From an uncultured Pelagibacteraceae bacterium (GTDB lineage Bacteria > Pseudomonadota > Alphaproteobacteria > Pelagibacterales > Pelagibacteraceae), in the NCBI GenBank assembly GCA_902543575.1, contig CACBYV010000005.1:29013-93012 (forward strand): a DNA stretch of 64,000 bases, written 5' to 3'. This document shows positions 9,640-19,494 of the stretch, in pieces. Position 1 is the first letter of the stretch, and each line of letters starts with the position of its first letter. Position numbers and translations under genes: made by a program. A model generated the notes under the pieces. It was not told where the DNA came from, did no database searches, and saw nothing but the letters and a program-made list of their open reading frames with translations.

Positions 9640-10437
9640 CTAATTTTTGTTGTGAATTCTATCCATTTCTTGAAGTTCGACTTCAAGTTTGTCTAATTCT
9701 TCACCACCAGCCATCATACTAAGAAGCTTTTCTCTAGAAATATCTTTTTTTTGGAATGTTCCCATGCTTTTTCCTCGGTTAAGTACAGTGAAACTATTAC
9801 CAACAGGGTAAGCATGATGTACATTATGAGTAATTAAAATTACAGCCAATCCCTCAGACGCAGCCTTTACAATATATTTTAATACCATTGATGCTTGATG
9901 AACTCCTAAAGCAGAAGTTGGTTCATCTAAAACTAAAACTTTTGCACCAAAATATATAGCTCGTGATATTGCTAGGCATTGTCTTTCACCACCGGACATA
10001 GTTCCAACTGCCTGAGATGGATCTCTAACATCGATACCTATCTGTCCCATTCTATCTGCTGCTATCTGATTTGCTTTTTCCACATCAAAAGTTTTAAGGA
10101 AAGGAATACCTTTTTGAGGCTCTCTTCCCATAAAAAAATTTCTAGTAACACTCATTAAAGGAACTAATGCTAGATCTTGATAAACTGTTCCTATACCAAT
10201 ATCTAAAGCATCTTTAGGTGAGTCAAAAACAATTTTATTATCTTCAAATATAATTTCTCCTTCATCAGGCTTATGAACACCTGCTAAAGTTTTAATTAAA
10301 GTCGACTTTCCTGCTCCATTATCTCCAAGTAAGCACATGATCTCACCTTTTTTTAATCTCATAGTGACATCTTTAAGCGCTATTACCTTACCAAAAAACT
10401 TACTAATATTATTAAATTGAACGAGATAGTCTGACAT
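9640..10437 (-). CDS. Sugar/inositol ABC transporter ATP-binding protein (FrcA-like)
   Basis: [39 protein letters not shown]. Confidence 0.93.
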   Translation of the reverse strand: MSDYLVQFNNISKFFGKVIALKDVTMRLKKGEIMCLLGDNGAGKSTLIKTLAGVHKPDEGEIIFEDNKIVFDSPKDALDIGIGTVYQDLALVPLMSVTRNFFMGREPQKGIPFLKTFDVEKANQIAADRMGQIGIDVRDPSQAVGTMSGGERQCLAISRAIYFGAKVLVLDEPTSALGVHQASMVLKYIVKAASEGLAVILITHNVHHAYPVGNSFTVLNRGKSMGTFQKKDISREKLLSMMAGGEELDKLEVELQEMDRIHNKN

Positions 10438-11564
10438 TATTTACTCTCAGTCACTTTCTTTCTGATATAATTATTAAACACTACAGCTATCAACATCATT
10501 GCTCCTAAGAAAACTTTAAACCAATCAGTGTCAACATCTGTATAAAATATTCCCATAGATACAGTGCCAAATATAATTGCACCAAAAGCAGCACCTATTG
10601 CAGATCCATACCCTCCAGTTAAGAGACACCCACCAACAACAGCAGCTGCAATAGCTTCTAGTTCTTTTAAAGTACCTCTCATAGTATCTGCGGAACCCGC
10701 ATCTAATACTTGAATACAAGCAAAAATAGTAGAAGCAACTGCCGTACCAATAAATAAACTTATTTTTACCCTTCCAACAGGCACACCCACATTTGTTGCT
10801 CCAACCTTATCGCCTCCAGATGCGAAGATCCAATTACCATATCTTGTTTTCATCAATATCCATGTTGCAAACAATGTTAATGCAATAAACCAAATAACTG
10901 ATGGAGGTATTCCAGTTGCAAGAGGAGTTCCATCAGTTCTTAGTTCAATTAATTTTAATGATCCCAACCAAGTAAAAAGCCATTTAAAAGTATCTGTAGC
11001 AAATAACCAAGCTAATGGATCATCTTCAATTAATACTCTTAGTCCTGGAACTTGAGTTCTACCAGTAATCAATCTTGTTATTGCTAATGTCAAACCTCTT
11101 AAAATAAAAAGCATTGCAAGTGTTACAATAAAAGATGGCAAACCAGTTTTGACAACCATTATGCCATTAAAGTATCCTACCAATACTGCCATAGCGAAAG
11201 CAAAAACTATACTCATCCATAGTGGCCAACCCCAATAAATTGCAGGAATTGCGATACAAATTCCAGCAAAGCCAATCATTGATCCAATTGACAAATCAAA
11301 TTCACCACCAATCATTAACATTGCTGCTGCTATTGCTATAATTCCTAAATTAGCTGAAACATCGAGGAAATTAAGCATTCCATAGGCGCTAAACATACCA
11401 GTATCGCCAGCTACAATTCCAAAAAATATAAATACAAGTATTGAGCCACCTAATGCACCTAGCTCAGGCCTATTCAATAAAACTCTTAATGGTGATATTT
11501 TTTTTAGACGTTCGTCTTCATTAAGACTACTTTTTGATGAAATACTTTTTGATTTTAATGACAT
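10437..11564 (-). CDS. Sugar/inositol ABC transporter permease
   Basis: [13 protein letters not shown] and [19 protein letters not shown] motifs of ribose-type permeases. Confidence 0.92.
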   Translation of the reverse strand: MSLKSKSISSKSSLNEDERLKKISPLRVLLNRPELGALGGSILVFIFFGIVAGDTGMFSAYGMLNFLDVSANLGIIAIAAAMLMIGGEFDLSIGSMIGFAGICIAIPAIYWGWPLWMSIVFAFAMAVLVGYFNGIMVVKTGLPSFIVTLAMLFILRGLTLAITRLITGRTQVPGLRVLIEDDPLAWLFATDTFKWLFTWLGSLKLIELRTDGTPLATGIPPSVIWFIALTLFATWILMKTRYGNWIFASGGDKVGATNVGVPVGRVKISLFIGTAVASTIFACIQVLDAGSADTMRGTLKELEAIAAAVVGGCLLTGGYGSAIGAAFGAIIFGTVSMGIFYTDVDTDWFKVFLGAMMLIAVVFNNYIRKKVTESK

Positions 11565-11578
11565 TTAAATTTTGAAAA

Positions 11579-11609
11579 AAGGCCTGACTATAAAATTTAG
11601 TCAGGCCTT
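11579..11609 (-). terminator. Hairpin (12-bp stem, 7-nt loop) with T-tract on the minus strand, between SBP gene and permease gene
   Basis: + strand AAGGCCTGACTA-TAAAATT-TAGTCAGGCCTT preceded by AAAA; minus strand reads hairpin then TTTTTT. Confidence 0.85.
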
Positions 11610-11620
11610 AAATATAGATT

Positions 11621-12544
11621 TTATCTATAACCTTGAGCTGCCCATTTAATTACTTTAGCAGCATTATCAGGAGTAACAAATCCAGGTCCAGTCATAACTA
11701 CACCAGCAGGCATTGTTCCCCATCTCATGTACTGAGCAAAAATAGCTATAGGCAAATAACCTTGTAGATATTGTTGTTGGTCAATTAAAAACTCTACTTT
11801 ACCTGCAGCAGCAGCTTTTAACATGTTAGGTGACATATCAAATGTTCCTAATTTAACATTTCCAACTTTACCAGCAGCTTCTAAAGCTTTTAGCGCTGCT
11901 TCACCAGATAAACCAGCTCCTAAAGTTAGAATAGTGTCATATCCACCACCTAATTTTGCAGCAACAGCTTTTTGAATTTCAGTTGGGTCATTTGATGTTC
12001 CAAGAATATCAACTGATCCACCAAAACCTTTTTTGAAACCTGCACATCTTCTATCAAGCGCTACGTTTCCAACTTCGTGGTTAACGCATAAAGCTTTTTT
12101 TCCTCCAGCAGCTTTCATTTTTTGTCCGCCACCAACACCAGCTTCAAATTCAGTTTGACCTACGTGTGCACTAATTCCTAATGATGCATAGTCATCCGAA
12201 CCAGAGTTCATAGAAACCACTGGTATACCAGCAGCTATTGCTGCTTTAACAGATTTTCCTAATGCAGCTGCATCAGGCAAAGTAATTACAATACCTTTTG
12301 GTTTTTGTGATACAGCGTTATCAATTAGTTTTGCCATTTCAACCATGTCAAAAGTTCCAGGCGCAGTGTATTTGCAAGATACTCCCATATCTTTACAAGC
12401 AGCATCAACTCCATTTTTAGCTACCGACCAAAAAGGGTCATTAGCTTGTCCATGTGAAACAACAATTATATCAGTTGCTAATGCTGATACAGACATCATT
12501 GCCCATGCAGCAACAGCTAATATAAAGTTCTTTATTGTTTTCAT
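11621..12544 (-). CDS. Sugar/inositol ABC transporter substrate-binding protein
   Basis: Signal peptide; VVSHGQANDPFWSVAKNGVDAA...NAVSQKPKGIVITLPD typical of the periplasmic binding protein family. Confidence 0.93.
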   Translation of the reverse strand: MKTIKNFILAVAAWAMMSVSALATDIIVVSHGQANDPFWSVAKNGVDAACKDMGVSCKYTAPGTFDMVEMAKLIDNAVSQKPKGIVITLPDAAALGKSVKAAIAAGIPVVSMNSGSDDYASLGISAHVGQTEFEAGVGGGQKMKAAGGKKALCVNHEVGNVALDRRCAGFKKGFGGSVDILGTSNDPTEIQKAVAAKLGGGYDTILTLGAGLSGEAALKALEAAGKVGNVKLGTFDMSPNMLKAAAAGKVEFLIDQQQYLQGYLPIAIFAQYMRWGTMPAGVVMTGPGFVTPDNAAKVIKWAAQGYR

Positions 12545-12649
12545 TTTTAATTTCCTCTCTTAAATAAAAGTTAACTTTTAAACATTAAAGCTAACATAAA
12601 TTTATTTAGATTGTAAAGAAGCAGGTTGTATTCAACCTAAAGTTGATTT

Positions 12650-13663
12650 CTAGTATTTTATTTTTTCAAACTTTTTTGATTTTAATGACCTGATAGCACT
12701 TTCAGCAATTTGAATTGAAATCTTTCCATCAATAAAACCACTTTTAGGTCTCGAATTTGATCTAAATAATTTCGCTAGATCATTTAATTGTTCTTTGTAT
12801 GCTTGATCGTATCTTTCTATAAAAAAATGTTTAAAGCGTGAACGTGCATTTGTACTTTTATTAGAATACAAACTAATCTCATTTTCTTTGATATTATCAG
12901 AAATAATCATTCCTTTACTTCCAAAGAGCTCTACTCTTTGATCATATCCAAAACTACAATGTCTCGAATTACTTATAATACATTGAACTCCATTTTTTGT
13001 TTTCAAAATTGCAGTAGCAAGCTCAAAATCTTTAAGTTTATTGAAGTATTTATTAGAAATATTACTCCCAGTAGCAAATATAGAAACAAATTCATCTTTA
13101 CCTGCATAATATCTTGCTAGATCGAAATCATGTATCATCATATCTTTAAAAATACCACCTGAAGCCTTTAAATAATTTATAGATGGAGCAGCCGGATCTC
13201 TGCTAGTAATAATAATTTTCTCTAGCTTTCCTATTTTGCCTTTTATTAAATTACTTTTTAGAGAACTGTGACCTGGATCGTATCTCCTATTAAATCCAAT
13301 TTGAATTTTATGATTAAATTTATTTATTTTTTTTTCGTAATTTTTAATTTTTTTTAAATTTAAATCTAAAGGTTTTTCACAAAATACTGTTTTATTACTT
13401 TTTATACTTTCATATATAAATTTAAGATGAGTTGATGTAATAGAAGATATAAAAATACAATCAATTTTTTTATCTTTATATGCTATTTGAGGGCTTTCAA
13501 TATTTTGACAATTTAGATTTTTTGAAAGTTTTTTTGCAATTTTTTTATTAACATCAAAAATATATTTAAGATTAAAATTTTTATTATTTATTAAATTATT
13601 TGCATGCATTAGTCCTATTCTTCCCAAACCGAATAATGCTACGTTAATTAAATTTTTACCCAT
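12650..13663 (-). CDS. iolG: Gfo/Idh/MocA oxidoreductase, inositol 2-dehydrogenase-like
   Basis: VALFGLGRIGLMHA, EKPLDLN, GFNRRYDPGH, DMMIHDFDLARYY. ATG at 13663 is the likely start; track start 13690. Confidence 0.78.
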   Translation of the reverse strand: MGKNLINVALFGLGRIGLMHANNLINNKNFNLKYIFDVNKKIAKKLSKNLNCQNIESPQIAYKDKKIDCIFISSITSTHLKFIYESIKSNKTVFCEKPLDLNLKKIKNYEKKINKFNHKIQIGFNRRYDPGHSSLKSNLIKGKIGKLEKIIITSRDPAAPSINYLKASGGIFKDMMIHDFDLARYYAGKDEFVSIFATGSNISNKYFNKLKDFELATAILKTKNGVQCIISNSRHCSFGYDQRVELFGSKGMIISDNIKENEISLYSNKSTNARSRFKHFFIERYDQAYKEQLNDLAKLFRSNSRPKSGFIDGKISIQIAESAIRSLKSKKFEKIKY

Positions 13664-14793
13664 TGTTTTTTTAATGATGATTTCTTGCATGCATCAATGA
13701 ATTTAGCAGTCTCCAAACCTTCTTCTTCGTTAGGAAAATAAAATCTTTTTTTTGTATTTGTTTTTAAATATTCAGCAAATTCCTTATATATATTTGCAAA
13801 AGCATCTAAATATCCTTCAGGGTGACCAAATTTTACTCTAGAAAATTTTTTTGAAAAATTTGCCTTTGTATATCCTCTTTCTAAAAACTTTACTGCTCCT
13901 TTGCTTGGATTAAATTTTAGATAATTTGGATCATTTTGAACCCATTCTAAACTTCCTTTAGACCCATATACTCTAATTCTTAAACCATAAACACCACCTT
14001 TAGCTGTTACACATGTCCATACAATTCCTTTAGCACCATTATTAAAATTAACAAAAACTTGTGCGTTATTATCCATATTAACGTCCTTCGAATATTTACT
14101 TACATCGGCTATCAGTTTTTCTCCTTTAAGGCCTGTAATATAAATTGCTAGATGATATGCGTGTGATCCTATTTCATTGAGAACTGCTGATACACCAACA
14201 ATTTTTTTATCAACTTTCCATTTAAAAACCTTTTTTGAATTTGTTTTTGAAATTTTATTACCATCTGTCCAATCCTGAATATATTCAACATTTATATATT
14301 CAACTTTTCCGATTTTTCCTTTTTCCACTAAATTTTTTGCTTCTCTTACCATTGGATAAGATGAATAGTTGTGAGTCAGTGCATATTTAATTTTTTTGTT
14401 ATTTTTAATCGCTTTATATAGTTTTTTTCCTTGCTCAAGATTTCCAGCAAATGGTTTGTCTGAAATTACATGTATATTTTTTTTTATAAAATTCTCTGCA
14501 ATAATTTGATGACTTGATGGTGGAGTCATTATTGCTACAACATTAATACCATCTTTTCTTTTCGCTTCTTTTTCAGACATCTCCTTGTAATTTGAATAAC
14601 ATCTCGATTTGTCTAAACCTATACTTTGTCCAAATTTCCTAGATTTATCAACACTTCTAGAAAATACCCCTGCAACGATTTCGTATTTGTCATCATATCT
14701 AGATGAAATCCTATGAACATGTCCGATCCAAGATTCAGGTCCTCCTCCAACAATTCCAAGTTTAAATTTTTTAGGTTTAATTTTTTGAAGCAT
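13648..14793 (-). CDS. Gfo/Idh/MocA-family oxidoreductase
   Basis: GIVGGGPESWIGHVHRISSRYD, SDKPFAGN, GSHAYHLA motifs. Confidence 0.85.
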   Translation of the reverse strand: MLQKIKPKKFKLGIVGGGPESWIGHVHRISSRYDDKYEIVAGVFSRSVDKSRKFGQSIGLDKSRCYSNYKEMSEKEAKRKDGINVVAIMTPPSSHQIIAENFIKKNIHVISDKPFAGNLEQGKKLYKAIKNNKKIKYALTHNYSSYPMVREAKNLVEKGKIGKVEYINVEYIQDWTDGNKISKTNSKKVFKWKVDKKIVGVSAVLNEIGSHAYHLAIYITGLKGEKLIADVSKYSKDVNMDNNAQVFVNFNNGAKGIVWTCVTAKGGVYGLRIRVYGSKGSLEWVQNDPNYLKFNPSKGAVKFLERGYTKANFSKKFSRVKFGHPEGYLDAFANIYKEFAEYLKTNTKKRFYFPNEEEGLETAKFIDACKKSSLKKQWVKI

Positions 14794-14819
14794 CTAATAT
14801 CATAACAAAACTATTATTT

Positions 14820-15722
14820 ATGTCAGTAAAATTAGGTATAGCCCCAATAGCTTGGAGCAATGATGACATGCCTGAGCTTGGTGGTGATACTTCGCTTGAA
14901 CAATGTCTTTCTGAAGCTAGTGAAGCAGGATTTAAAGGAATAGAGTCTGGTGGAAAATTTCCAAAAACATCAAAAGAATTAATCCCTATATTAAATAAAT
15001 ATAATTTAAAATTATGCTCAGGTTGGTATGGAGCAAATTTAAGAAAAAATACTTTTGAAGAGGAAAAATTAAAAATTCAAAACCAATTGAAACTATTTCA
15101 AGATTGTAAAGCACCCTGCATGGTTTTTGCCGAAGTTTATGGTTCTATTCAAGGTGATCCAAATATAAATTTGTCTAAAAGACCTAGAATGGATTTAGAC
15201 GAGTCTAAAAAATATTATGAAAAAATTTCAGAAATGGGAAAATATCTAGAGGATCAAGACATGCCCCTTGCTTACCATCATCATATGGGAACTTGCATTG
15301 AAAGTGAAGAAGATACAAGAAGATTATTAGAAAACACAGATGGTAGTGTCAAACTAACTTTAGATACTGGACACATGTTATTTGCAAAAGGAGATAGTTT
15401 GAAAATTTATAAAGAATTTAAAGAAAGAATAATTCATATACATTGCAAAGATATGAGAAAAAATGTTTTAGATAATTCATTAAATCACGATTATAGTTTT
15501 AGACAGGCTTTTTTAGAAGGAGCCTTTACTGTTCCAGGAGATGGTTGTATTGATTACAAGCCTTTTTTTGACTTGTTAAAAGAACAAAATTATTCTGGAT
15601 GGTTAGTTGTAGAAGCAGAGCAAGATCCAGCAAAAGCAAATCCTTTTGAATATGCTAAAATTGGATACAAATATCTAATTGAAACTTTAAAAAGTGCAAA
15701 TTTAGAAATCGAAAATAATTAG
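14820..15722 (+). CDS. iolE: Myo-inosose-2 dehydratase-like sugar phosphate isomerase/epimerase
   Basis: LGIAPIAWSNDDMPELGGDTSLEQCLSEASEAGFKGIE and YHHHMGTCIES motifs. Confidence 0.9.
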   Translation: MSVKLGIAPIAWSNDDMPELGGDTSLEQCLSEASEAGFKGIESGGKFPKTSKELIPILNKYNLKLCSGWYGANLRKNTFEEEKLKIQNQLKLFQDCKAPCMVFAEVYGSIQGDPNINLSKRPRMDLDESKKYYEKISEMGKYLEDQDMPLAYHHHMGTCIESEEDTRRLLENTDGSVKLTLDTGHMLFAKGDSLKIYKEFKERIIHIHCKDMRKNVLDNSLNHDYSFRQAFLEGAFTVPGDGCIDYKPFFDLLKEQNYSGWLVVEAEQDPAKANPFEYAKIGYKYLIETLKSANLEIENN

Positions 15723-16223
15723 CTATCTATATAAAGAAGTTAATTCATTATTACCAGCAGCAACACATGGAGATTTAAAACAAGTACCAACAATCCACTC
15801 TGATCCTGGATCTGGTAGAAAATTTGATGACATTATAAAAATAACACCCATTTCTACTGACTGACCAGCTTTTCCCTCTGCTTTTATTCTTGGGTCAGGG
15901 TCTGTTTTAACTTTATTGTCATCTGAAAATGGATTTTCAATCTTAAGATTATCATTTATATGATTAACAACCTTTTCTGCTATCCATTCAGCATTACATG
16001 GATCACCCCAAACAGTTATTTTCCCCTCATCATTATTTCCGCAATTATTAATTTCGCCATTAATAAAATCGACAACTTTTTTATGATTTTCTTTTACTAA
16101 ATTTGCACGAGCTTCAACCTCAGGTCTTGTACTCGCTGTCCATATCAACATTCCTACAACATAAACAGCCGATATAATGATAAGAAACTCTAATAATCCA
16201 AAATTTTTTAATTTTAAGCTCAT
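15723..16223 (-). CDS. Type IV pilin/pseudopilin-like protein of unknown function
   Basis: Single N-terminal hydrophobic helix with F+1/E+5-like KNFGLLEFLIIISAVYVVGMLIW; Cys-containing C-terminal domain. Confidence 0.45.
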   Translation of the reverse strand: MSLKLKNFGLLEFLIIISAVYVVGMLIWTASTRPEVEARANLVKENHKKVVDFINGEINNCGNNDEGKITVWGDPCNAEWIAEKVVNHINDNLKIENPFSDDNKVKTDPDPRIKAEGKAGQSVEMGVIFIMSSNFLPDPGSEWIVGTCFKSPCVAAGNNELTSLYR

Positions 16224-17179
16224 GAGATTTTTACTATTTTTGACTTTTCCAATTTATTGTCAAAAAAATCAATAATATTTTGGACTGTTTCAATACCCAT
16301 TCTAGATAAACATTCTTCGGTAAATACTGCTGAATGAGGGCTTAAAAATGCTTTCTTATTTTTTAGCAATGGATTATCTAAAGATGGAGGCTCCTTTTCA
16401 AAAACATCAAGCCCTGCACCAAAAATTAAATCTTCGTTTAATGCCTTATTAAGATCTTCCTCATTAATAATACCACCTCTTGCAGCATTAATTAAAATAC
16501 AATTTTTTTTCATTTTTTTTATCATTTCATAATTGATTAAATGTTTTGTATTTTCGTTTAGAGGCATATGAATTGAAATTGCATCCATTTTATTTAAACT
16601 CTCATTTAAATCATTAATTTTAGTACCACCAACTTTTTTAATTTCCTCTTCGCTGACAAAAGGATCGTAAACAAAAATATTCATTTCTAAACCCTTACAT
16701 TTTTTAAGTAAGCATTTTCCAATACGTCCAAAACCTGCAATTAAGATACTTTTATTCCATAACTCAATTGTTTTAGGAAGCTTAGTTCTATCACTGAACT
16801 TTCCAGTTTTTACTGTCTCGTTGTACATGTTATTTCTTTTTGCAATGCTGAATAGCATGAATAAAACATGTTCTGCTACTGCTTGAGCATTTGCTGTAGC
16901 TGTTATTGCTAATGTGATATTGTTTTGCTTAGTTGCTTTCAGATCTATATTATCATAGCCTACACCATGTCTAGATATCACTTTTAAATTCTTAGCAGAG
17001 TCTATAATTTCTTTTGACAATTTAGATGTTCTAATACTTATCCCATCACAGTCTTTTATTTTATCTTTCAAAAATTCTGCATCTGTATTATCTACAACTT
17101 CAAATTCAAAATTTTTATTTCCTTTAAGTAAATCAATACCATGATTATGTATCGATCCTATTATTAAGATTTTTTTCAT
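16220..17179 (-). CDS. D-2-hydroxyacid dehydrogenase (phosphoglycerate dehydrogenase-like)
   Basis: ILIAGFGRIGKCLLKKC, NAARGGIINEEDL, SPHSAVFTEEC. Confidence 0.9.
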   Translation of the reverse strand: MKKILIIGSIHNHGIDLLKGNKNFEFEVVDNTDAEFLKDKIKDCDGISIRTSKLSKEIIDSAKNLKVISRHGVGYDNIDLKATKQNNITLAITATANAQAVAEHVLFMLFSIAKRNNMYNETVKTGKFSDRTKLPKTIELWNKSILIAGFGRIGKCLLKKCKGLEMNIFVYDPFVSEEEIKKVGGTKINDLNESLNKMDAISIHMPLNENTKHLINYEMIKKMKKNCILINAARGGIINEEDLNKALNEDLIFGAGLDVFEKEPPSLDNPLLKNKKAFLSPHSAVFTEECLSRMGIETVQNIIDFFDNKLEKSKIVKIS

Positions 17180-17203
17180 ACGTAAAAGTTTATACTTTAT
17201 TTA

Positions 17204-17995
17204 TTAATAGGCTTTAGATAATTCTGATTTAACTGTGCCTTTTAAATTTTCAACTGTATTTTTTGCACCCGCACTTATAAATCTGGAGTCTGCTCCAACT
17301 GTTACAAATTGAAAACCTTTTTCAATCATTTTTTTTGCATAGTCAGTACTTCCGTTATGAATTCCAGCAAATATATTGTTTTTTTTTGCATGCTCTAATA
17401 TTCTAAGTATTTCTGAATAAGCTTTAGTATCTTCACCTTTATCAAAACCAGGCTTTTCTCCTATAGCCAAACTTAAATCAGCAGGCCCTATGTAAATACC
17501 ATCAAGGCCTGGGGTACTCATAATTTCATCAAGATTTTCTAAAGCTTCTTTAGTTTCAATCATAGCCATTTTTAATATTTCATCGTTTGCATGATCTCCA
17601 TAATCAGGACCTCCATAGATTAACCCTCTCATTGGACCAAAACTTCTATATCCATCTGGTGGATATTTACATGCTTGAACAAATCTTTCTGCTTCTTTTC
17701 GATTACTTACCATTGGGCAAATGATTCCATAACATCCAGCATCTAAAATTTTCATAATTTGACCAGGTTCATTCCAATTAACTCTTGCCAAAGGCACGAC
17801 TTCTGTCGCTGAAATCACTTGCATCATTGGCATTGCATTCGTGTAATCAACGAGCCCGTGTTGCATATCAATTGTTAATGAGTCCCATCCTTGTTGAGCC
17901 ATTGTTTCTGCCGAAACAGTACTTGGAATTTGTAACCAACCATTGATTACAGCTTTGCCATTTTTAATTATTTCTTTGGCTTTATTTTTTCTCAT
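17204..17995 (-). CDS. HpcH/HpaI-family class II aldolase
   Basis: WLQIPSTVSAETMAQQGWDSLTIDMQHGLVDY, GIYIGPADLSLAIG. Confidence 0.93.
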   Translation of the reverse strand: MRKNKAKEIIKNGKAVINGWLQIPSTVSAETMAQQGWDSLTIDMQHGLVDYTNAMPMMQVISATEVVPLARVNWNEPGQIMKILDAGCYGIICPMVSNRKEAERFVQACKYPPDGYRSFGPMRGLIYGGPDYGDHANDEILKMAMIETKEALENLDEIMSTPGLDGIYIGPADLSLAIGEKPGFDKGEDTKAYSEILRILEHAKKNNIFAGIHNGSTDYAKKMIEKGFQFVTVGADSRFISAGAKNTVENLKGTVKSELSKAY

Positions 17996-17999
17996 TTAC

Positions 18000-19442
18000 T
18001 CAGGTTTTTAGACCCATATGGGTATACTTTATATTCAGGTAATCTTTTATAGCCATAGATCCACCTTCACGACCGTAACCGGTTTGTTTTATTCCACCGA
18101 ATGGAGCTTCAGCAACTGCAACTGCAGCTGTATTTACTGCTACACAACCGGTTTCCATCATCTCTGATGCTCTATTAGCTTTGTCCATTGAGTTTGTATA
18201 TAAATAGCTACAAAGTCCCAGGTCATTATTATTTGCTCTCTCTACTACTTCGTCAAAATCCTTGAAAGTTAAAACAGGTACTAAGGGACCAAAAGGTTCT
18301 TCTTTCATAATTGTAAAATTATCCTGCACATCATCAAATACTGTTGGTTCAAAATAATAACCTTTATTAAATCCTGAAGGTCTACCCCCACCTAAAACAA
18401 CTTTTGCACCTTCAGTCTTTGTAGTTTCGACTAATTTTTCAATTTCTTCCAAACGTTTTGCTGTTGTTAAAGGTCCTAAGTCAGTGCCTTCATCCATTCC
18501 ATTTCCAATTTTTAATTTTTTTGCTCTATCAACAAAAGCATTTACAAATTCTTCTTTTCTTGTTTCTTGAATGTAAAACCTATTTGGAGATATACAAACT
18601 TGACCATTGTTACGAAATTTTGCTGTTATTGCCATATCTGCAACTTTATTCATGTCAACATCGTCAAATACTATAAATGGAGAATGACCACTTAATTCCA
18701 TTGTAACTCTTTGAACTTTATCTGCAGCTTTTTTAAGTATTAATTTTCCAACACGTGTTGAGCCAGTTATAGAAACTTTTTTTATTATATCTGATTCAAG
18801 TAATTCATTTGATATTTCAGCCGGGTCTCCAGATAATAAATTGACTACTCCATCAGGTACTCCAGCATCTTTACAAATATTTACAAGTTCCATAACTGCT
18901 CCAGGCGTAATTACATCTGGTTTACAAATAACTGAACAACCAGCAGCCAGTGCAGTTGAAATTTTTCTAGATGCTAAAACTATGGGAAAATTCCATGGCA
19001 CAAGTGCTGCTACAACACCTACTGGCTGATAGTAAACATGAACTCTTGTTTCTGGAAATCTACTTTGTAATGTTTCACCATAAATTCTCTTAGTTTCTTC
19101 TGCATTCCATTCAAATATATCTGCTCCACCACCAACTTCTCCAATTGCTTCTTTAAGAGGTTTTCCAACTTCAAGTGTAAGCCATTTAGCTAATACATCT
19201 TTTCTTTCACGCATCAAATCTGCAATTTTTCTTATTACATAAGACCTCTGCCATGGAGTAGTATTTTTCCAAGTTTCGAGTCCTTTCTCTGCTGATTTTA
19301 ATGCTTTTTGAACGTCAACAGACGATGCTTTTGATGCTTCTCCTAAAACTTCTTCTGTTGCTGGATTGATAACTTTATAAGTTTCTTTTTTTTCTGCTTG
19401 TTGCCACTGACCATTAATGAATTGACCAAAATTGCTATACAT
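18000..19442 (-). CDS. NAD(P)-dependent aldehyde dehydrogenase (succinate-semialdehyde-type)
   Basis: VPWNFPIVLASRKISTALAAGC, VTMELSGHSPFIVFDD, NNGQVCISPNRFYI. Confidence 0.94.
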   Translation of the reverse strand: MYSNFGQFINGQWQQAEKKETYKVINPATEEVLGEASKASSVDVQKALKSAEKGLETWKNTTPWQRSYVIRKIADLMRERKDVLAKWLTLEVGKPLKEAIGEVGGGADIFEWNAEETKRIYGETLQSRFPETRVHVYYQPVGVVAALVPWNFPIVLASRKISTALAAGCSVICKPDVITPGAVMELVNICKDAGVPDGVVNLLSGDPAEISNELLESDIIKKVSITGSTRVGKLILKKAADKVQRVTMELSGHSPFIVFDDVDMNKVADMAITAKFRNNGQVCISPNRFYIQETRKEEFVNAFVDRAKKLKIGNGMDEGTDLGPLTTAKRLEEIEKLVETTKTEGAKVVLGGGRPSGFNKGYYFEPTVFDDVQDNFTIMKEEPFGPLVPVLTFKDFDEVVERANNNDLGLCSYLYTNSMDKANRASEMMETGCVAVNTAAVAVAEAPFGGIKQTGYGREGGSMAIKDYLNIKYTHMGLKT

Positions 19443-19494
19443 ATTTTTTAAATTGTGTTTAATTGTTAAAAGTTAAATATTTATATATAGAATA

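Noticed and set aside
8756-9640. Possible SAM riboswitch upstream of the homocysteine S-methyltransferase gene
   Set aside because: The gene overlaps the upstream EamA gene by 8 nt, and the 24-nt spacer before EamA is too short for a SAM riboswitch.
12623-12638. Small hairpin AGGTTG-TATT-CAACCT upstream of the first sugar SBP gene
   Set aside because: Only 6-bp stem, no T-tract on the minus strand; could arise by chance. Could be an operator but no second copy was seen.
13648-13690. 43-nt overlap of two Gfo/Idh genes as annotated
   Set aside because: Mostly a start-site artefact; ATG at 13663 (MGKNLINVALFGLG) reduces the overlap to 16 nt.
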